Source of the DNA: an uncultured bacterium
GTDB taxonomy: Bacteria > Actinomycetota > Coriobacteriia > Coriobacteriales > Coriobacteriaceae
Assembly (NCBI GenBank): GCA_905214905.1
Contig: CAJMNK010000018.1
Span: 1-31,593 of the forward strand
DNA length: 31,593 nt
Reading direction: 5' to 3'
Part shown: positions 1-8,217 of the stretch, in pieces
Position numbering within the stretch: position 1 is the first letter of the stretch
Layout: each line of letters opens with the position of its first letter
Program-made: the position numbers and the translations under genes
Notes under the pieces: model-generated
What the model was told of the DNA's origin: nothing
The model's database searches: none
Seen by the model: only the letters and a program-made list of their open reading frames with translations

Positions 1-10
1 CCTAAGAGCA

Positions 11-33
11 AACCACCCTTTTTAAGGGTGGTT
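11..33. terminator. Hairpin, probable terminator of an upstream gene
   Basis: A perfect 10-bp stem (AACCACCCTT, 11-20, with AAGGGTGGTT, 24-33) closes a 3-base loop. The run of T that follows is poor, so it may be bidirectional or a weak terminator for a gene to the left of the window. Confidence 0.55.
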
Positions 34-58
34 CTGATTGCCCTTGTATGTTCAGATT

Positions 59-176
59 GTTTACATACCGTTTAGGCTGATTTCTCTACCGTTTACGAGA
101 CTTTCGCGCTAAACTTTTAAACAAAAGAGTAAAACATTTAGTAAACAGAACAAAACGAAACACACATCTGTTTACT
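59..176 (+). promoter_or_regulatory. Promoter region with repeated GTTTAC/GTAAAC operator half-sites
   Basis: The leader of the isomerase operon holds GTTTAC at 59-64 and 91-96, CCGTTTA at 69-75, and an inverted pair AGTAAACAGA (140-149) and TCTGTTTACT (167-176). A TAAACT hexamer at 110-115 could be a -10 box, but no clear -35 precedes it. The inverted pair fits a dimeric repressor or activator. The same half-sites recur upstream of the PTS gene at 24482. The regulator is not encoded in this window. Confidence 0.45.
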
Positions 177-202
177 GAACATGTGATAAGGGGAGGACGT
201 AC

Positions 203-1603
203 ATGGATAAGATCAAGCTCGGCTTTGTACCCACGCGCCGCAGCATCTTTAGCGCGCCGGACGCGATCAAGTATCGCGGCCTGACGGCTGATCGTCTGCG
301 CGAGATCGGCGTCGACATCGTGGATATCGACGACATCAACGACGAGGGCCTGCTGTTCGACGACAGCCATATCGCGCCTATCGTCGAGAAGTTCCGCGCC
401 GAGGGCGTCGACGGCATCATGCTGTGCCACGCCAACTTTGGTACCGAGTATGTCTGCGCCCGCCTTGCGCGCGAGCTCGGCTTGCCCGTGCTGCTGTGGG
501 GCCCGCGCGACGAGCGCCCCGAGCCCGACGGCACTCGTCTGCGCGACAGCCAGTGCGGTCTGTTCGCGACCGGCAAGGTCCTGCGTCGCTTCCAGGTTCC
601 CTTCACCTACATGACCAACTGCCGTCTGACCGATCCCGAGTTCGAGCGCGGTGTCTGGGACTTTTTGGCCGTGTGCAACGTGGTCAAGACTTTCAAGCAC
701 ACCCGCATCCTGCAGATGGCCACTCGCCCGTTCGACTTCTGGTCCACCATGTGCAACGAGGGCGAGCTGCTCGAGAAGTTCAACATTCAGCTTTCGCCCA
801 TCCCCATGACCGAGCTTGTCCAGGCCGTGCGCGACGCCCAGGCCGACGAGCAGGCCATGGCAGCCATGCTCGCCCACATTGGTGACAGCTTTGAGATCTG
901 CATTCCCGAGGACAAGGTCCCCGCGGTCGCCGGTCTTGCTATCGCCATGAAGCGCTTGGTCGAGAAGTATGGCTGCAACGCCGGTGCCATTCAGTGCTGG
1001 AACGCTCTGCAGGACGAGCTGGGCATTATGCCCTGCGCTGCCAACGCCATCCTCAACGAGATGGGCATTCCTATCGTATGCGAGACCGATATCCACGGCG
1101 CCATCACCGCGCTGATGGTCGAGGCCGCCGACCTGGGCCGTCACCGCGGCATGTTTGCCGACTGGACCGTGCGTCATCCCGACAACGAGAACGGCGAGCT
1201 GCTGCAGCACTGCGGCCCCTGGCCCTGCAGCTGCGCGGCCGTCAAGCCCAAGCTCACTTACCCGCTGGCTTTCGATCACCCCGGCGCGCTGACGGCCGAG
1301 GCCAAGCACGGCGACCTCACCCTTGCCCGCTTTGACGGCGACAACGGCGAGTACTCGCTGCTGCTGGGCAACGCCCGCGGCATCGACGGCCCGGCCGGCA
1401 TGGGCACCTACCTGTGGGTCGAGGTCGAAAACCTCAAGCGCCTCGAGGCCAAGATCGTCGAGGGTCCCTACATCCACCACTGTGTCGCCATCCACGCCAA
1501 CGTGGTGCCGGTGCTCTACGAGGCGTGCAAGTACATCGGTATTGTCCCCGACCTGTACGATCCCATCGAAGAAGACGTCAAAGCCTACCTGCGAGGAGAG
1601 TAG
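203..1603 (+). CDS. L-fucose/L-arabinose isomerase-family protein (sugar ketol-isomerase)
   Basis: This 466-residue protein is of the L-fucose isomerase-like group, cytosolic enzymes that interconvert an aldose and a ketose using a divalent metal. It shows the fold's N-terminal part (GFVPTRRSIFS start; a GVDGIMLCHANFGTE block that fits the substrate-domain strand) and a central CETDIHGAITALMV segment that I align to the metal-site region of FucI. It is shorter than E. coli FucI (about 590 residues), as usual for this subgroup. The start has a GGGGAGG ribosome site. It is the first gene of an operon: the transketolase N-subunit gene starts two bases after its stop. The substrate cannot be read from the sequence. 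With a downstream kinase and split transketolase, D-apiose or another unusual pentose is plausible; L-fucose itself is less likely because no aldolase follows. Confidence 0.85.
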   Translation: MDKIKLGFVPTRRSIFSAPDAIKYRGLTADRLREIGVDIVDIDDINDEGLLFDDSHIAPIVEKFRAEGVDGIMLCHANFGTEYVCARLARELGLPVLLWGPRDERPEPDGTRLRDSQCGLFATGKVLRRFQVPFTYMTNCRLTDPEFERGVWDFLAVCNVVKTFKHTRILQMATRPFDFWSTMCNEGELLEKFNIQLSPIPMTELVQAVRDAQADEQAMAAMLAHIGDSFEICIPEDKVPAVAGLAIAMKRLVEKYGCNAGAIQCWNALQDELGIMPCAANAILNEMGIPIVCETDIHGAITALMVEAADLGRHRGMFADWTVRHPDNENGELLQHCGPWPCSCAAVKPKLTYPLAFDHPGALTAEAKHGDLTLARFDGDNGEYSLLLGNARGIDGPAGMGTYLWVEVENLKRLEAKIVEGPYIHHCVAIHANVVPVLYEACKYIGIVPDLYDPIEEDVKAYLRGE

Positions 1604-1605
1604 AA

Positions 1606-2442
1606 ATGGCAACTATCGAAGAGCTTGAGTCCCTGCGTTGGGACCTTCGCCGCGATTGCGTCGATATCATCATGGCTGGCGCCGGCGGCCATATCGGCGG
1701 CGACATGTCGGTGATCGATGCCCTCATGACCCTCTACGCCAACCATCTCAACATTTCGCCCGAGACCGTCGACGATCCCAACCGCGATCGCTTCGTGCTC
1801 TCCAAGGGCCACGCAATGGAGGCCTACTATGCGGTGCTCTGCCACGAGGGCTATCTGGACCTCGATGACGTCAAGGCCCGCTTCTCCAAGTTCGGCAGCC
1901 CCTACATCGGTCACCCCAACAACAAGCTCAAGGGCATCGAGATGAACTCGGGCTCGTTGGGTCACGGCCTGCCCGTGGCCGTGGGCATGGCGCTTGCCGG
2001 CAAGATGGACGGCCGCGACTACCGCGTCTACACCATCATGGGCGACGGCGAGCTTGCCGAGGGCTCGGTCTGGGAGGGCGCCATGAGCGGCGGCAACTAC
2101 CAGCTCGATAACCTGTGCGCGCTCGTGGACCGCAACCGCCTGCAGATCAGCGGTAGCACCGAGGACGTCATGAAGCAGGATTCGCAGGAGGAGCGCTGGG
2201 CTGCCTTCGGTTGGAACGTGCTGTCCATTCCGGGCAACGACGTCCAGGCCATCGACGCCGCGCTGACGCTGGCCGCCGAGACCAAGGGTAAGCCCACGGT
2301 CATCATCCTCAACACGGTGAAGGGCTACGGCTCGCCGGTTATGGAGGACAAGGCCGCCTGGCATCATCACCTGCCCAACGATGAGGAATATGCCCAGATC
2401 ATCGCCGATTTCGCTGCCCATAAGGAGGCTATCAATGGCTAA
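1606..2442 (+). CDS. Transketolase, N-terminal (thiamine diphosphate-binding) subunit
   Basis: This is the 278-residue first half of a split transketolase. The ThDP-binding motif begins with GDGE at residues 146-149 and runs through to LVDRN. A SKGHA motif (His69) and IGHPNN match conserved substrate and cofactor histidine regions of transketolases. The ATG at 1606 is chosen because GGAGAG lies 6 bases upstream. The gene starts two bases after the isomerase stop and overlaps the next gene by 8 bases, which suggests translational coupling and a 1:1 complex. The enzyme moves a two-carbon ketol unit between sugar phosphates. Separate N and C genes are common for transketolase-like enzymes of dedicated sugar pathways, including apulose-4-phosphate transketolase, but ordinary transketolase activity is equally compatible. 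Confidence 0.93.
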   Translation: MATIEELESLRWDLRRDCVDIIMAGAGGHIGGDMSVIDALMTLYANHLNISPETVDDPNRDRFVLSKGHAMEAYYAVLCHEGYLDLDDVKARFSKFGSPYIGHPNNKLKGIEMNSGSLGHGLPVAVGMALAGKMDGRDYRVYTIMGDGELAEGSVWEGAMSGGNYQLDNLCALVDRNRLQISGSTEDVMKQDSQEERWAAFGWNVLSIPGNDVQAIDAALTLAAETKGKPTVIILNTVKGYGSPVMEDKAAWHHHLPNDEEYAQIIADFAAHKEAING

Positions 2443-3376
2443 CAAGATCGCCAACCGCAAGGCTATCTGCGACACGCTGCTCGAGGCCGCCGCAACCGAT
2501 AAAGACATCGTCGTCCTGTGCTCCGACTCCCGCGGCTCTGCATCGCTCACGCCGTTCTTTGACCAGTATCCCCAGCAGTCCGTTGAGGTCGGCATTGCCG
2601 AGCAGGACCTGGTGAGCATCGCCGCCGGCATGGCCTCGTGCGGCAAGAAGGCCTGGGCCGCCTCGCCGGCGTCCTTTGTGACCACGCGCTCGTATGAGCA
2701 GTGCAAGGTCGACGTTTCGTACTCCAACACCAACGTCAAGCTCATCGGCATCTCGGGCGGCGTGTCCTACGGCGCCTTAGGCATGAGCCATCACTCCGCG
2801 CAGGATATCGCCGCCATGAGCGCGATTCCCAACATGCGCGTGTATCTGCCGAGCGATCGCTTCCAGACCGCCGAGCTCGTGCGTGCCCTGGTCGCCGACA
2901 ACAAGCCGGCCTACATCCGCGTGGGCCGCAACCCGGTGGAGGACGTGTACACTGAGGACGAGTGCCCGTTCCAGATGGATCGCGCCACCTGGGTGCGCCG
3001 CGGCACCGATGTGACGATCGTCGCTACCGGTGAGATGGTCCGCCACGCCGTGGACGCCGCCGATCTGCTGGCCGAGCAGGGCATCTCGGCGACGGTGCTC
3101 GATATGTACTGCGTCAAACCGCTCGATGCCGAGGCCGTGATCGAGGCCGCCGGTGCCACGCGCGCCGTCGTGACCGTCGAGGAGCACAGTCCCTTCGGCG
3201 GCCTGGGTTCCATGGTCGCGCAGGTCGTGGGTGAGCACTGCCCGCGTCCGGTCAAGTGCCTCTCCCTGCCCGATGCGCCGGTCATCACCGGCACGAGCCC
3301 CGAGGTCTTCGCGCACTACGGCCTGACGGGCGAGGGAATCGCCAAGACGGTCGCCGAGGTCCTTCCCGCAGAGTAA
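2435..3376 (+). CDS. Transketolase, C-terminal (pyrimidine-binding and C-terminal) subunit
   Basis: This 313-residue protein is the partner half of the split transketolase. It contains the pyrimidine domain with the catalytic glutamate in GIAEQ (Glu56), then a glycine-rich GGVSYGALGMSHHS loop, and the C-terminal domain with VVTVEEHSPFGGLG. The start at 2435 overlaps the N-subunit stop (ATGGCTAA) and has AAGGAGG upstream, so the longer in-frame extension to 2381 is not the real start. Both halves must assemble to bind thiamine diphosphate at their interface. A short hairpin repeat starts on the stop codon (3376-3406) and may partly end transcription, with the kinase 142 bases further on. Confidence 0.93.
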   Translation: MANKIANRKAICDTLLEAAATDKDIVVLCSDSRGSASLTPFFDQYPQQSVEVGIAEQDLVSIAAGMASCGKKAWAASPASFVTTRSYEQCKVDVSYSNTNVKLIGISGGVSYGALGMSHHSAQDIAAMSAIPNMRVYLPSDRFQTAELVRALVADNKPAYIRVGRNPVEDVYTEDECPFQMDRATWVRRGTDVTIVATGEMVRHAVDAADLLAEQGISATVLDMYCVKPLDAEAVIEAAGATRAVVTVEEHSPFGGLGSMVAQVVGEHCPRPVKCLSLPDAPVITGTSPEVFAHYGLTGEGIAKTVAEVLPAE

Positions 3377-3406
3377 TTGGTGCATCGGGGACAGGTTTGC
3401 ACCAAT
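3376..3406. repeat. Intergenic hairpin repeat, TTGGTGCA/TGCACCAA family
   Basis: A 9-bp perfect stem (ATTGGTGCA, 3376-3384, with TGCACCAAT, 3398-3406) encloses a loop containing GGGGACAGG. The loop resembles those of the other short palindromes in this window although the stem differs. It overlaps the last base of the preceding stop codon. Confidence 0.7.
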
Positions 3407-3518
3407 CCTTTTAGGTTGAATTCTGAGCAGGCCGGCTGCGCTCTCATGAGCCGGTCGGCCACTCGCTCCTTGTCCGTCGGGTTTTAGTTTTGAATCGACG
3501 GGAGAGACAGGAGAGTAC

Positions 3519-5009
3519 ATGAGCAAATACATCATCGGAATCGATCAGTCCACACAGGGTACTAAGGCGCTGCTGGTGGACGAGGGCGGCCATCTGATCC
3601 ATCGCGCCGACCGCTCACATCGCCAGATTGTCAACGAGGCCGGCTGGGTGAGCCACGACCCGGCCGAGATCGCCGCCAACGTGCTGGCTGTGGCACGCAC
3701 CGTGGTGGAGGAGACCGGGGTCGATCCGGCAGACATCGCCGGCGTTGGCATTTCCAACCAGCGCGAGACCACCGTTGCCTGGAGCCGCACGACGGGCGAG
3801 CCGCTGTGCGATGCCGTGGTGTGGCAGTGCGCCCGCGCCCGCGAGCTGTGCGACGAGCTGGCTGCGCGCGAAGGCGTGGCCGAGCTGGTGCGTGACACGA
3901 CGGGTCTGGTGCTCTCGCCCTACTATCCGGCGGGCAAGATGGCCTGGATCCTCGCGAACGTTCCCGCGGCTGCCGAGGCCGCGGCGGCGGGCGAGCTGTG
4001 CCTGGGCACCATCGATGCCTGGGTGGTCTGGACGCTCACGGGCGGCGCGGAGTTCCGCTGCGACTGGTCCAATGCCAGCCGCACGCAGCTTTTTGACCTG
4101 CGCCGTGGCTGCTGGAGCGAGCCGGTGTGCGAGGCCTTTGGTGTCAATCCGGCGTGCCTGCCGCAGGTGACCGATTCCGATGGCCTGTTCGGTACAACGG
4201 ACCTGGGCGGCTTTTTGCCGGCGCCCGTGCCCATCCACGGCGTGCTCGGCGACAGCCATGCCGCCTTGTTTGCCCAGGGCTGCCATAGCCGCGGCATGGC
4301 CAAGGCGACCTATGGCACCGGCAGCTCGGTCATGATGAACGTCGGCGACGAGTTTGTCGCCAGCTCGCACGGGCTTTCGAGCTCGCTTGCGTGGCGTATG
4401 GACGGTGTGACCGAGTATGTTCTCGAGGGCAACGTGAGCTACGCCGGCGCCGTCAAGACGTGGCTGCGCGACGACCTGGAGCTCATCAACAATCCCGAGG
4501 AAGTCACCGACCTGTGCTACGCCGCCAATCCGGCGAGCCGCGTCTACTTTGTGCCGGCGTTCACTGGCCTGGGCGCGCCGCACTGGGCGAGCGATGCCGA
4601 GGGCTGCGTCTTTGGCATGACGCGCACCACGGGCCGTGCGGAGTTCGTAAAGGCCGCCGACGAGTCGATCGCCTATCAGATCTTCGACGTGATCGATGCG
4701 ATGGTCGAGGATTCGGGCGCGGCACTGGCCGAGCTTCGTGTTGACGGCGGTCCCACGCGCGACGCGTACCTGATGCAGTTTGAGAGCGACCTGGTCGGCT
4801 CGCCCATCCGCATTGCGAGCAACGACGAGATGAGCGGTCTGGGTGCGGCTTGGGCCTGCGGCATTGCGCTGGGCATGTACACGCGCGATGTCGTTGACGT
4901 CTACGGCGCCCGCGGCATCGTGGAGCCTGCCATGCCTGCCGACGAGCGAGCCAAAAAGATCGCCGGCTGGCGTCACGCCGTCGACGCGACCATCGCCTAC
5001 ACTGCCTAG
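3519..5009 (+). CDS. FGGY-family carbohydrate kinase, glycerol-kinase-like
   Basis: This 496-residue protein has the FGGY kinase architecture of two actin-like ATPase domains. The N-terminal phosphate loop is GIDQSTQGTKA. The residues that bind glycerol in E. coli GlpK appear conserved: Arg82-Glu83 in NQRET, a Trp in VVWQ, Tyr in SPYYPAGKMAW, and catalytic Asp245 in GDSHAAL. GMAKATYGTGSS is the second phosphate signature. The substrate may be glycerol, but no glycerol facilitator or glycerol-3-phosphate dehydrogenase is adjacent. The operon context favours phosphorylation of a ketose made by the isomerase, for example apulose to apulose 4-phosphate. The start is set by GGAGAGACAGGAGAG just upstream. 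Distinguishing glycerol from ketose substrate needs a phylogeny or an assay. Confidence 0.88.
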   Translation: MSKYIIGIDQSTQGTKALLVDEGGHLIHRADRSHRQIVNEAGWVSHDPAEIAANVLAVARTVVEETGVDPADIAGVGISNQRETTVAWSRTTGEPLCDAVVWQCARARELCDELAAREGVAELVRDTTGLVLSPYYPAGKMAWILANVPAAAEAAAAGELCLGTIDAWVVWTLTGGAEFRCDWSNASRTQLFDLRRGCWSEPVCEAFGVNPACLPQVTDSDGLFGTTDLGGFLPAPVPIHGVLGDSHAALFAQGCHSRGMAKATYGTGSSVMMNVGDEFVASSHGLSSSLAWRMDGVTEYVLEGNVSYAGAVKTWLRDDLELINNPEEVTDLCYAANPASRVYFVPAFTGLGAPHWASDAEGCVFGMTRTTGRAEFVKAADESIAYQIFDVIDAMVEDSGAALAELRVDGGPTRDAYLMQFESDLVGSPIRIASNDEMSGLGAAWACGIALGMYTRDVVDVYGARGIVEPAMPADERAKKIAGWRHAVDATIAYTA

Positions 5010-5050
5010 GCGGCTGCGCGGCGCCCGCAGGCTATTCCCGGGTAGCTCAT

Positions 5051-5120
5051 TTGGGACGGGGCTTTTTTGACTGGTATGATTGGTGCGACCATTCGAACCA
5101 GCTAAAAGAGCCCGTCCCAA
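5051..5120. repeat. Inverted repeat enclosing the likely luxS promoter
   Basis: TTGGGACGGG (5051-5060) and CCCGTCCCAA (5111-5120) form perfect 10-bp arms, and pairing extends with a one-base bulge through GCTTTTTT and AAAAGAG. The extended -10 motif for luxS lies between the arms, so both arms would not be in one luxS transcript started there. It could be an operator pair, a hairpin in read-through RNA, or another member of the palindromic repeats. Confidence 0.6.
5072..5080 (+). promoter_or_regulatory. Extended -10 promoter element for luxS
   Basis: TGGTATGAT is a match to an extended -10 box (TGnTATAAT with one mismatch). It would place the transcript start near 5087, about 57 bases before the luxS ATG. 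No good -35 is visible, as is usual for extended -10 promoters. Confidence 0.45.
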
Positions 5121-5143
5121 TTTGACTATCGAGAGGATCTGCC

Positions 5144-5632
5144 ATGGAGCGCATCGCGAGCTTTTCCGTTGACCATCTGCTGCTTGAGCCCGGCGTGTAT
5201 GTGAGCCGCATCGACCGCGATCCGGCGACCGGCGCCGCCGTCACCACGTTTGACCTGCGCCTGACCACGCCCAACAAGGAGCCGGTCATGAACACGGCCG
5301 AGTGCCACACCATCGAGCACCTGGGCGCGACGTTCCTTCGCAACCATGCCGAGTGGTCGAGCCGCATTGTCTACTTTGGCCCCATGGGCTGCCGCACGGG
5401 CTTTTACCTCGTCGTGTTTGGTGAGGTGACGAGCGAGGAGATTCTGTCGCTCGTGCGTGAGCTGTTCGAGTTTGTCGCCGGCTTTGAGGGCGATGTCCCC
5501 GGTGCCGCTCCCGAGGAGTGCGGTAACTATCTGGACCAGAACCTCCCCATGGCAAACTGGCTCGCGCACCGTTATCTCGACCGCGATCTGGCCGATATCG
5601 ACGAGAAGCACCTGCACTATCAGCAGGCATAG
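5144..5632 (+). CDS. luxS: S-ribosylhomocysteine lyase LuxS
   Basis: LuxS cleaves S-ribosylhomocysteine to homocysteine and DPD, the precursor of autoinducer-2, as part of the activated methyl cycle in the cytosol. The 162-residue length is typical. The metal ligands are visible: HTIEH (His55 and His59) and Cys126 in PEECGNY. The catalytic cysteine is Cys83 in GPMGCRTG. GAGAGGA lies upstream of the ATG. It stands alone between two sugar loci with its own promoter; no pfs or metK neighbour is present. The call is secure; whether the cell uses AI-2 as a signal cannot be judged here. Confidence 0.98.
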   Translation: MERIASFSVDHLLLEPGVYVSRIDRDPATGAAVTTFDLRLTTPNKEPVMNTAECHTIEHLGATFLRNHAEWSSRIVYFGPMGCRTGFYLVVFGEVTSEEILSLVRELFEFVAGFEGDVPGAAPEECGNYLDQNLPMANWLAHRYLDRDLADIDEKHLHYQQA

Positions 5633-5734
5633 GGCCGCCCTCTGCCTCCAAACCGTTCACACGGAGATATCGACCGTTTAACTGTTTAGAAGTGTTTATT
5701 CGAGGTCATTAGCACTAGCTCGCTTAAACTAGTC

Positions 5735-5762
5735 CTCAGAGTGATATTCAGGCAAGGCTCCT
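5735..5762 (+). promoter_or_regulatory. Candidate RNA antiterminator (RAT-like) site for the adjacent BglG/LicT protein
   Basis: The segment ending in TTCAGGCAAGGCTCCTG resembles the 3' half of LicT/BglG RNA antiterminator sites (CAGGCAAAACC). It overlaps the 5' arm of the terminator that follows, which is the expected geometry: protein binding would stop the terminator from folding. The 5' half of the RAT consensus is not well matched. Confidence 0.5.
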
Positions 5763-5820
5763 GAAGCAGCATCTGTCGACATTGATTGTCGGATTCTGCT
5801 TCGGGAGCCTTGTTCTGTTT
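5753..5820 (+). terminator. Leader terminator controlled by the antiterminator
   Basis: A 17-bp stem (5753-5769 pairing with 5796-5812, one G-U pair) is followed by TTCTGTTT. It sits 14 bases upstream of the BglG/LicT-type gene and overlaps the RAT-like site. This is a strong intrinsic terminator in the leader of the gene for the protein expected to relieve it, meaning autoregulation by substrate availability through the PTS. Confidence 0.85.
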
Positions 5821-5833
5821 AGGGGGGGGACAC

Positions 5834-6673
5834 ATGGAAATTGTTAAACGAATTAATACCAGCGCTGTCCTCTGCGTCGATGGAAATGGCAGACAGTTGG
5901 TTGCATTCGGCCGTGGTCTGGGGTTTAAGAATGTCGGAGACGAGGTCCCTCTTTCGGAGATTCAACGAACGTTTTATAACGTTAGCTCTCGCTACATCGC
6001 TCTCGTTGACGAGGTCCCCGACGAGCTTCTCGAGCTTACCTCGGATGTTATTGATATGTCGACAGGTTTGCTGTCTTATGAGGTGAGCCCTAATTTGCCG
6101 TTTATCCTTGCGGACCATATCGCGTATGCGGTTAAGCGCAAAGAGCAAAATATCGTTGTCCGCATGCCTTTATCGTTTGATGTCCGCCAACAATATCCCG
6201 TCGAATTTAGAATCGGCGAGTATGCACTTAAGATAATCAGGAAACGTCTTAACGTTAGGCTTCCAGCTCATGAGGCAGTTGGAATTGCCATGGCGTTTAT
6301 CAATAACATGGCCGATTCGGACTCATGCGAAGTAGTTAAAGAGTTTAGCGCGGATATCTACGATCGTGTTCTGGAGGAGTCAACCGTTGCTGTTGAAAAT
6401 CGGCTTGGCATTCAAGTTGATCGGGAAGGTTTCGATTACGCAAGGTTCGCAACCCATCTTCAGTACTTATTCAATAGGTTGAACTCTGGCGAAAGCATCG
6501 TGAGCGACAACCGCAAGATGTACCTCTCGCTCAAAAAAGAATATCCGGTGGCATCAATGTGCGCCGATGATATTGCTTCTGTTCTCAGCCGACTGACGGG
6601 GCGGGAACTTATAGACGAAGAAAGACTCTACCTCATGATGCACATCAATCGAATTGCATCGAAAACAAGGTAA
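5834..6673 (+). CDS. BglG/LicT-family transcription antiterminator
   Basis: This 279-residue protein has an N-terminal CAT RNA-binding domain (about residues 1-56, beginning MEIVKRINTSAVL) and two PTS regulation domains. The four PRD histidines expected to be phosphorylated are His95 and His146 in PRD1, and His208 and His270 in PRD2. When substrate is scarce the cognate EII phosphorylates PRD1 and inactivates the protein; HPr phosphorylation of PRD2 activates it. It then binds RNA upstream of terminators. The start at 5834 is preferred over the upstream in-frame ATG at 5786 because the latter lies inside the leader terminator. GGGGGGG precedes the start. The next gene is its likely partner EIIBC; a small hairpin (6681-6699) without a T tract lies between them. 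Base composition is lower in GC than the flanking genes. Confidence 0.95.
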   Translation: MEIVKRINTSAVLCVDGNGRQLVAFGRGLGFKNVGDEVPLSEIQRTFYNVSSRYIALVDEVPDELLELTSDVIDMSTGLLSYEVSPNLPFILADHIAYAVKRKEQNIVVRMPLSFDVRQQYPVEFRIGEYALKIIRKRLNVRLPAHEAVGIAMAFINNMADSDSCEVVKEFSADIYDRVLEESTVAVENRLGIQVDREGFDYARFATHLQYLFNRLNSGESIVSDNRKMYLSLKKEYPVASMCADDIASVLSRLTGRELIDEERLYLMMHINRIASKTR

Positions 6674-6741
6674 TTAGTTGGCAAAGGCGCGCGCTTTGCT
6701 GATGGTTACATATAAAACTCAACATGGGAGAAATGGTATTT

Positions 6742-8112
6742 ATGGCAGATACAACCAAGCTCGCTGCCGAGATTCTCGAGATGGTGGGCGGCGCAGACAA
6801 CGTTACATTTGTAGCTCACTGCATGACTCGTTTAAGGTTCAACCTTAAGGACGAAAGCATCGTAGACGATGCAAAAGTCAAGGCGATTGATGGCGTGATC
6901 GACATTCGCCATTCCGCGGGGCAATATCAGGTGATTGTGGGACCTAAGGTCGATAAGGTCTATGAAGTCGTTGCCAAGGAAACCGGGATTGATGCCGGAG
7001 ATTCCGAGGCAAGCGAAGGAGAGACTAAGGGCTTTCTGGGAAAGCTAATGAAGCTCATCAGCGGCATCATGATGCCCGTTCTTCCTGCCTTGATCGCATG
7101 CGGAATGATAAACGCCGTCCTTAGTATTCTGACGACGGCGGGTGCTGTTTCCGCCGAGAGCGGAATATACACTCTGCTGTACGGCATGGGAAATGCCTGC
7201 ATGTATTTTCTGCCCGTTCTTGTCGGATCATCTGCTGCTCAGTTCTTTGGAACCGATCGATATATCGGTGCGGTACTCGGTGCAATCCTGATTTATCCGA
7301 CTTTCGTTGCTGCGGCCGGAGCGGGCGATGCGCTGGATTTGCTCGGCATGAAGTTCACAATGGTGAGCTATTCCTCCACGGTGTTTCCTGCTATCGTGGC
7401 GGCTTGGTTCGCATCCGTTCTTAATAAGTGGCTGCGGGCGGTTCTTCCCGATGTTGTGGCATTTGCGCTCGTCCCGTTCCTGACGGTTGCTGTTGCCGCC
7501 CCCGTCTCGCTCCTTGTGATCGGCCCCGTTATTCAGCAGGCGAGCTCTTTGCTTGCGACTGCAGTGCTGGCGGTCTATCAGTTCAGCCCCGTCCTTTGCG
7601 GCGTTATTCTCGGGCCGATATTCGGTCTCGTTATGATCCCCCTTGGACTCCATTGGGCCCTGATCGTGCTTTCCATCAACAATATTATGACCGTCGGCTC
7701 CGATCCTATCCTTGGACTTCTCTGCTGCAGCATGGGTGTTGTCGGCGCTTGTTTGGCGTTTGCCCTCCGCTCGAAGGACCCGAGTGAAAAGAGTCTTGGG
7801 TTCAGCTGTGCCATTACGGGCTTTTTCGGGATTACGGAACCGGCGCTGTACGGCATCATCTTGGAGCACAAGAAGATCATTATCGCTTCCATGGTCGCCG
7901 GAGCAATCAGTGCTGTTATCCCGGCGATTTTCAACACCTGTACGTTCGTTATGACGTCGAGCGGCATTTTTAGCTTCCCCGGTTATATGGATCCTTCTGG
8001 TGATATGAGCAGCCTCATCGGCGCAATTCTTTGCAATGTCGTCGGTTTAATTCTTAACTTCGTTCTCGTTTACATCCTGTATCGCCCTGATGAAGAGGCA
8101 GTAGTGGAGTAG
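6742..8112 (+). CDS. PTS permease, EIIBC, beta-glucoside/sucrose/trehalose class
   Basis: This membrane permease imports and phosphorylates a glucoside-type sugar. The N-terminal EIIB domain (about 1-90) carries the phospho-cysteine Cys27 in AHCMTRLRF. After a short acidic linker, the EIIC domain (about 105-455) is strongly hydrophobic with roughly ten membrane segments and the FGITEPALYG signature. There is no EIIA domain, so it must receive phosphate from a separate EIIA-Glc-type protein. Of the three near-by ATGs (6724, 6733, 6742), I chose 6742 because GGGAG lies 11 bases upstream and MADTTKLAAEIL matches the usual EIIB start. The upstream antiterminator is its likely regulator. AT-richer than the genes on both sides. 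Confidence 0.93.
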   Translation: MADTTKLAAEILEMVGGADNVTFVAHCMTRLRFNLKDESIVDDAKVKAIDGVIDIRHSAGQYQVIVGPKVDKVYEVVAKETGIDAGDSEASEGETKGFLGKLMKLISGIMMPVLPALIACGMINAVLSILTTAGAVSAESGIYTLLYGMGNACMYFLPVLVGSSAAQFFGTDRYIGAVLGAILIYPTFVAAAGAGDALDLLGMKFTMVSYSSTVFPAIVAAWFASVLNKWLRAVLPDVVAFALVPFLTVAVAAPVSLLVIGPVIQQASSLLATAVLAVYQFSPVLCGVILGPIFGLVMIPLGLHWALIVLSINNIMTVGSDPILGLLCCSMGVVGACLAFALRSKDPSEKSLGFSCAITGFFGITEPALYGIILEHKKIIIASMVAGAISAVIPAIFNTCTFVMTSSGIFSFPGYMDPSGDMSSLIGAILCNVVGLILNFVLVYILYRPDEEAVVE

Positions 8113-8162
8113 ACAATTATTTGGGATGTAAGCTGCCGAAAACCCCGCGGCAGATTGCATGT

Positions 8163-8204
8163 GGTGGGCTTGCCGTTGATTCACGCGAGCCCACCCTCAT
8201 TTTT
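8163..8204 (+). terminator. Terminator between EIIBC and the hydrolase gene
   Basis: An 11-bp stem (8163-8173 with 8185-8195, one G-T pair) is followed by CTCATTTTT. A second small hairpin, CTGCCG/CGGCAG, lies just upstream at 8133-8153. The terminator is only 14 bases before the hydrolase start, so it may attenuate rather than end the transcript. Confidence 0.65.
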
Positions 8205-8217
8205 GGAGTGACTAGCT

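Noticed and set aside
86..1612. 508-residue minus-strand ORF opposite the isomerase gene
   Set aside because: It mirrors the isomerase coding strand in a GC-rich gene. The translated sequence is low-complexity and has no family motif, and no ribosome site precedes it.
1606..5009. Sulfoquinovose sulfo-transketolase pathway
   Set aside because: Split transketolases occur there too, but an FGGY kinase is not part of that route as I know it, and no sulfoquinovosidase or sulfonate gene is near.
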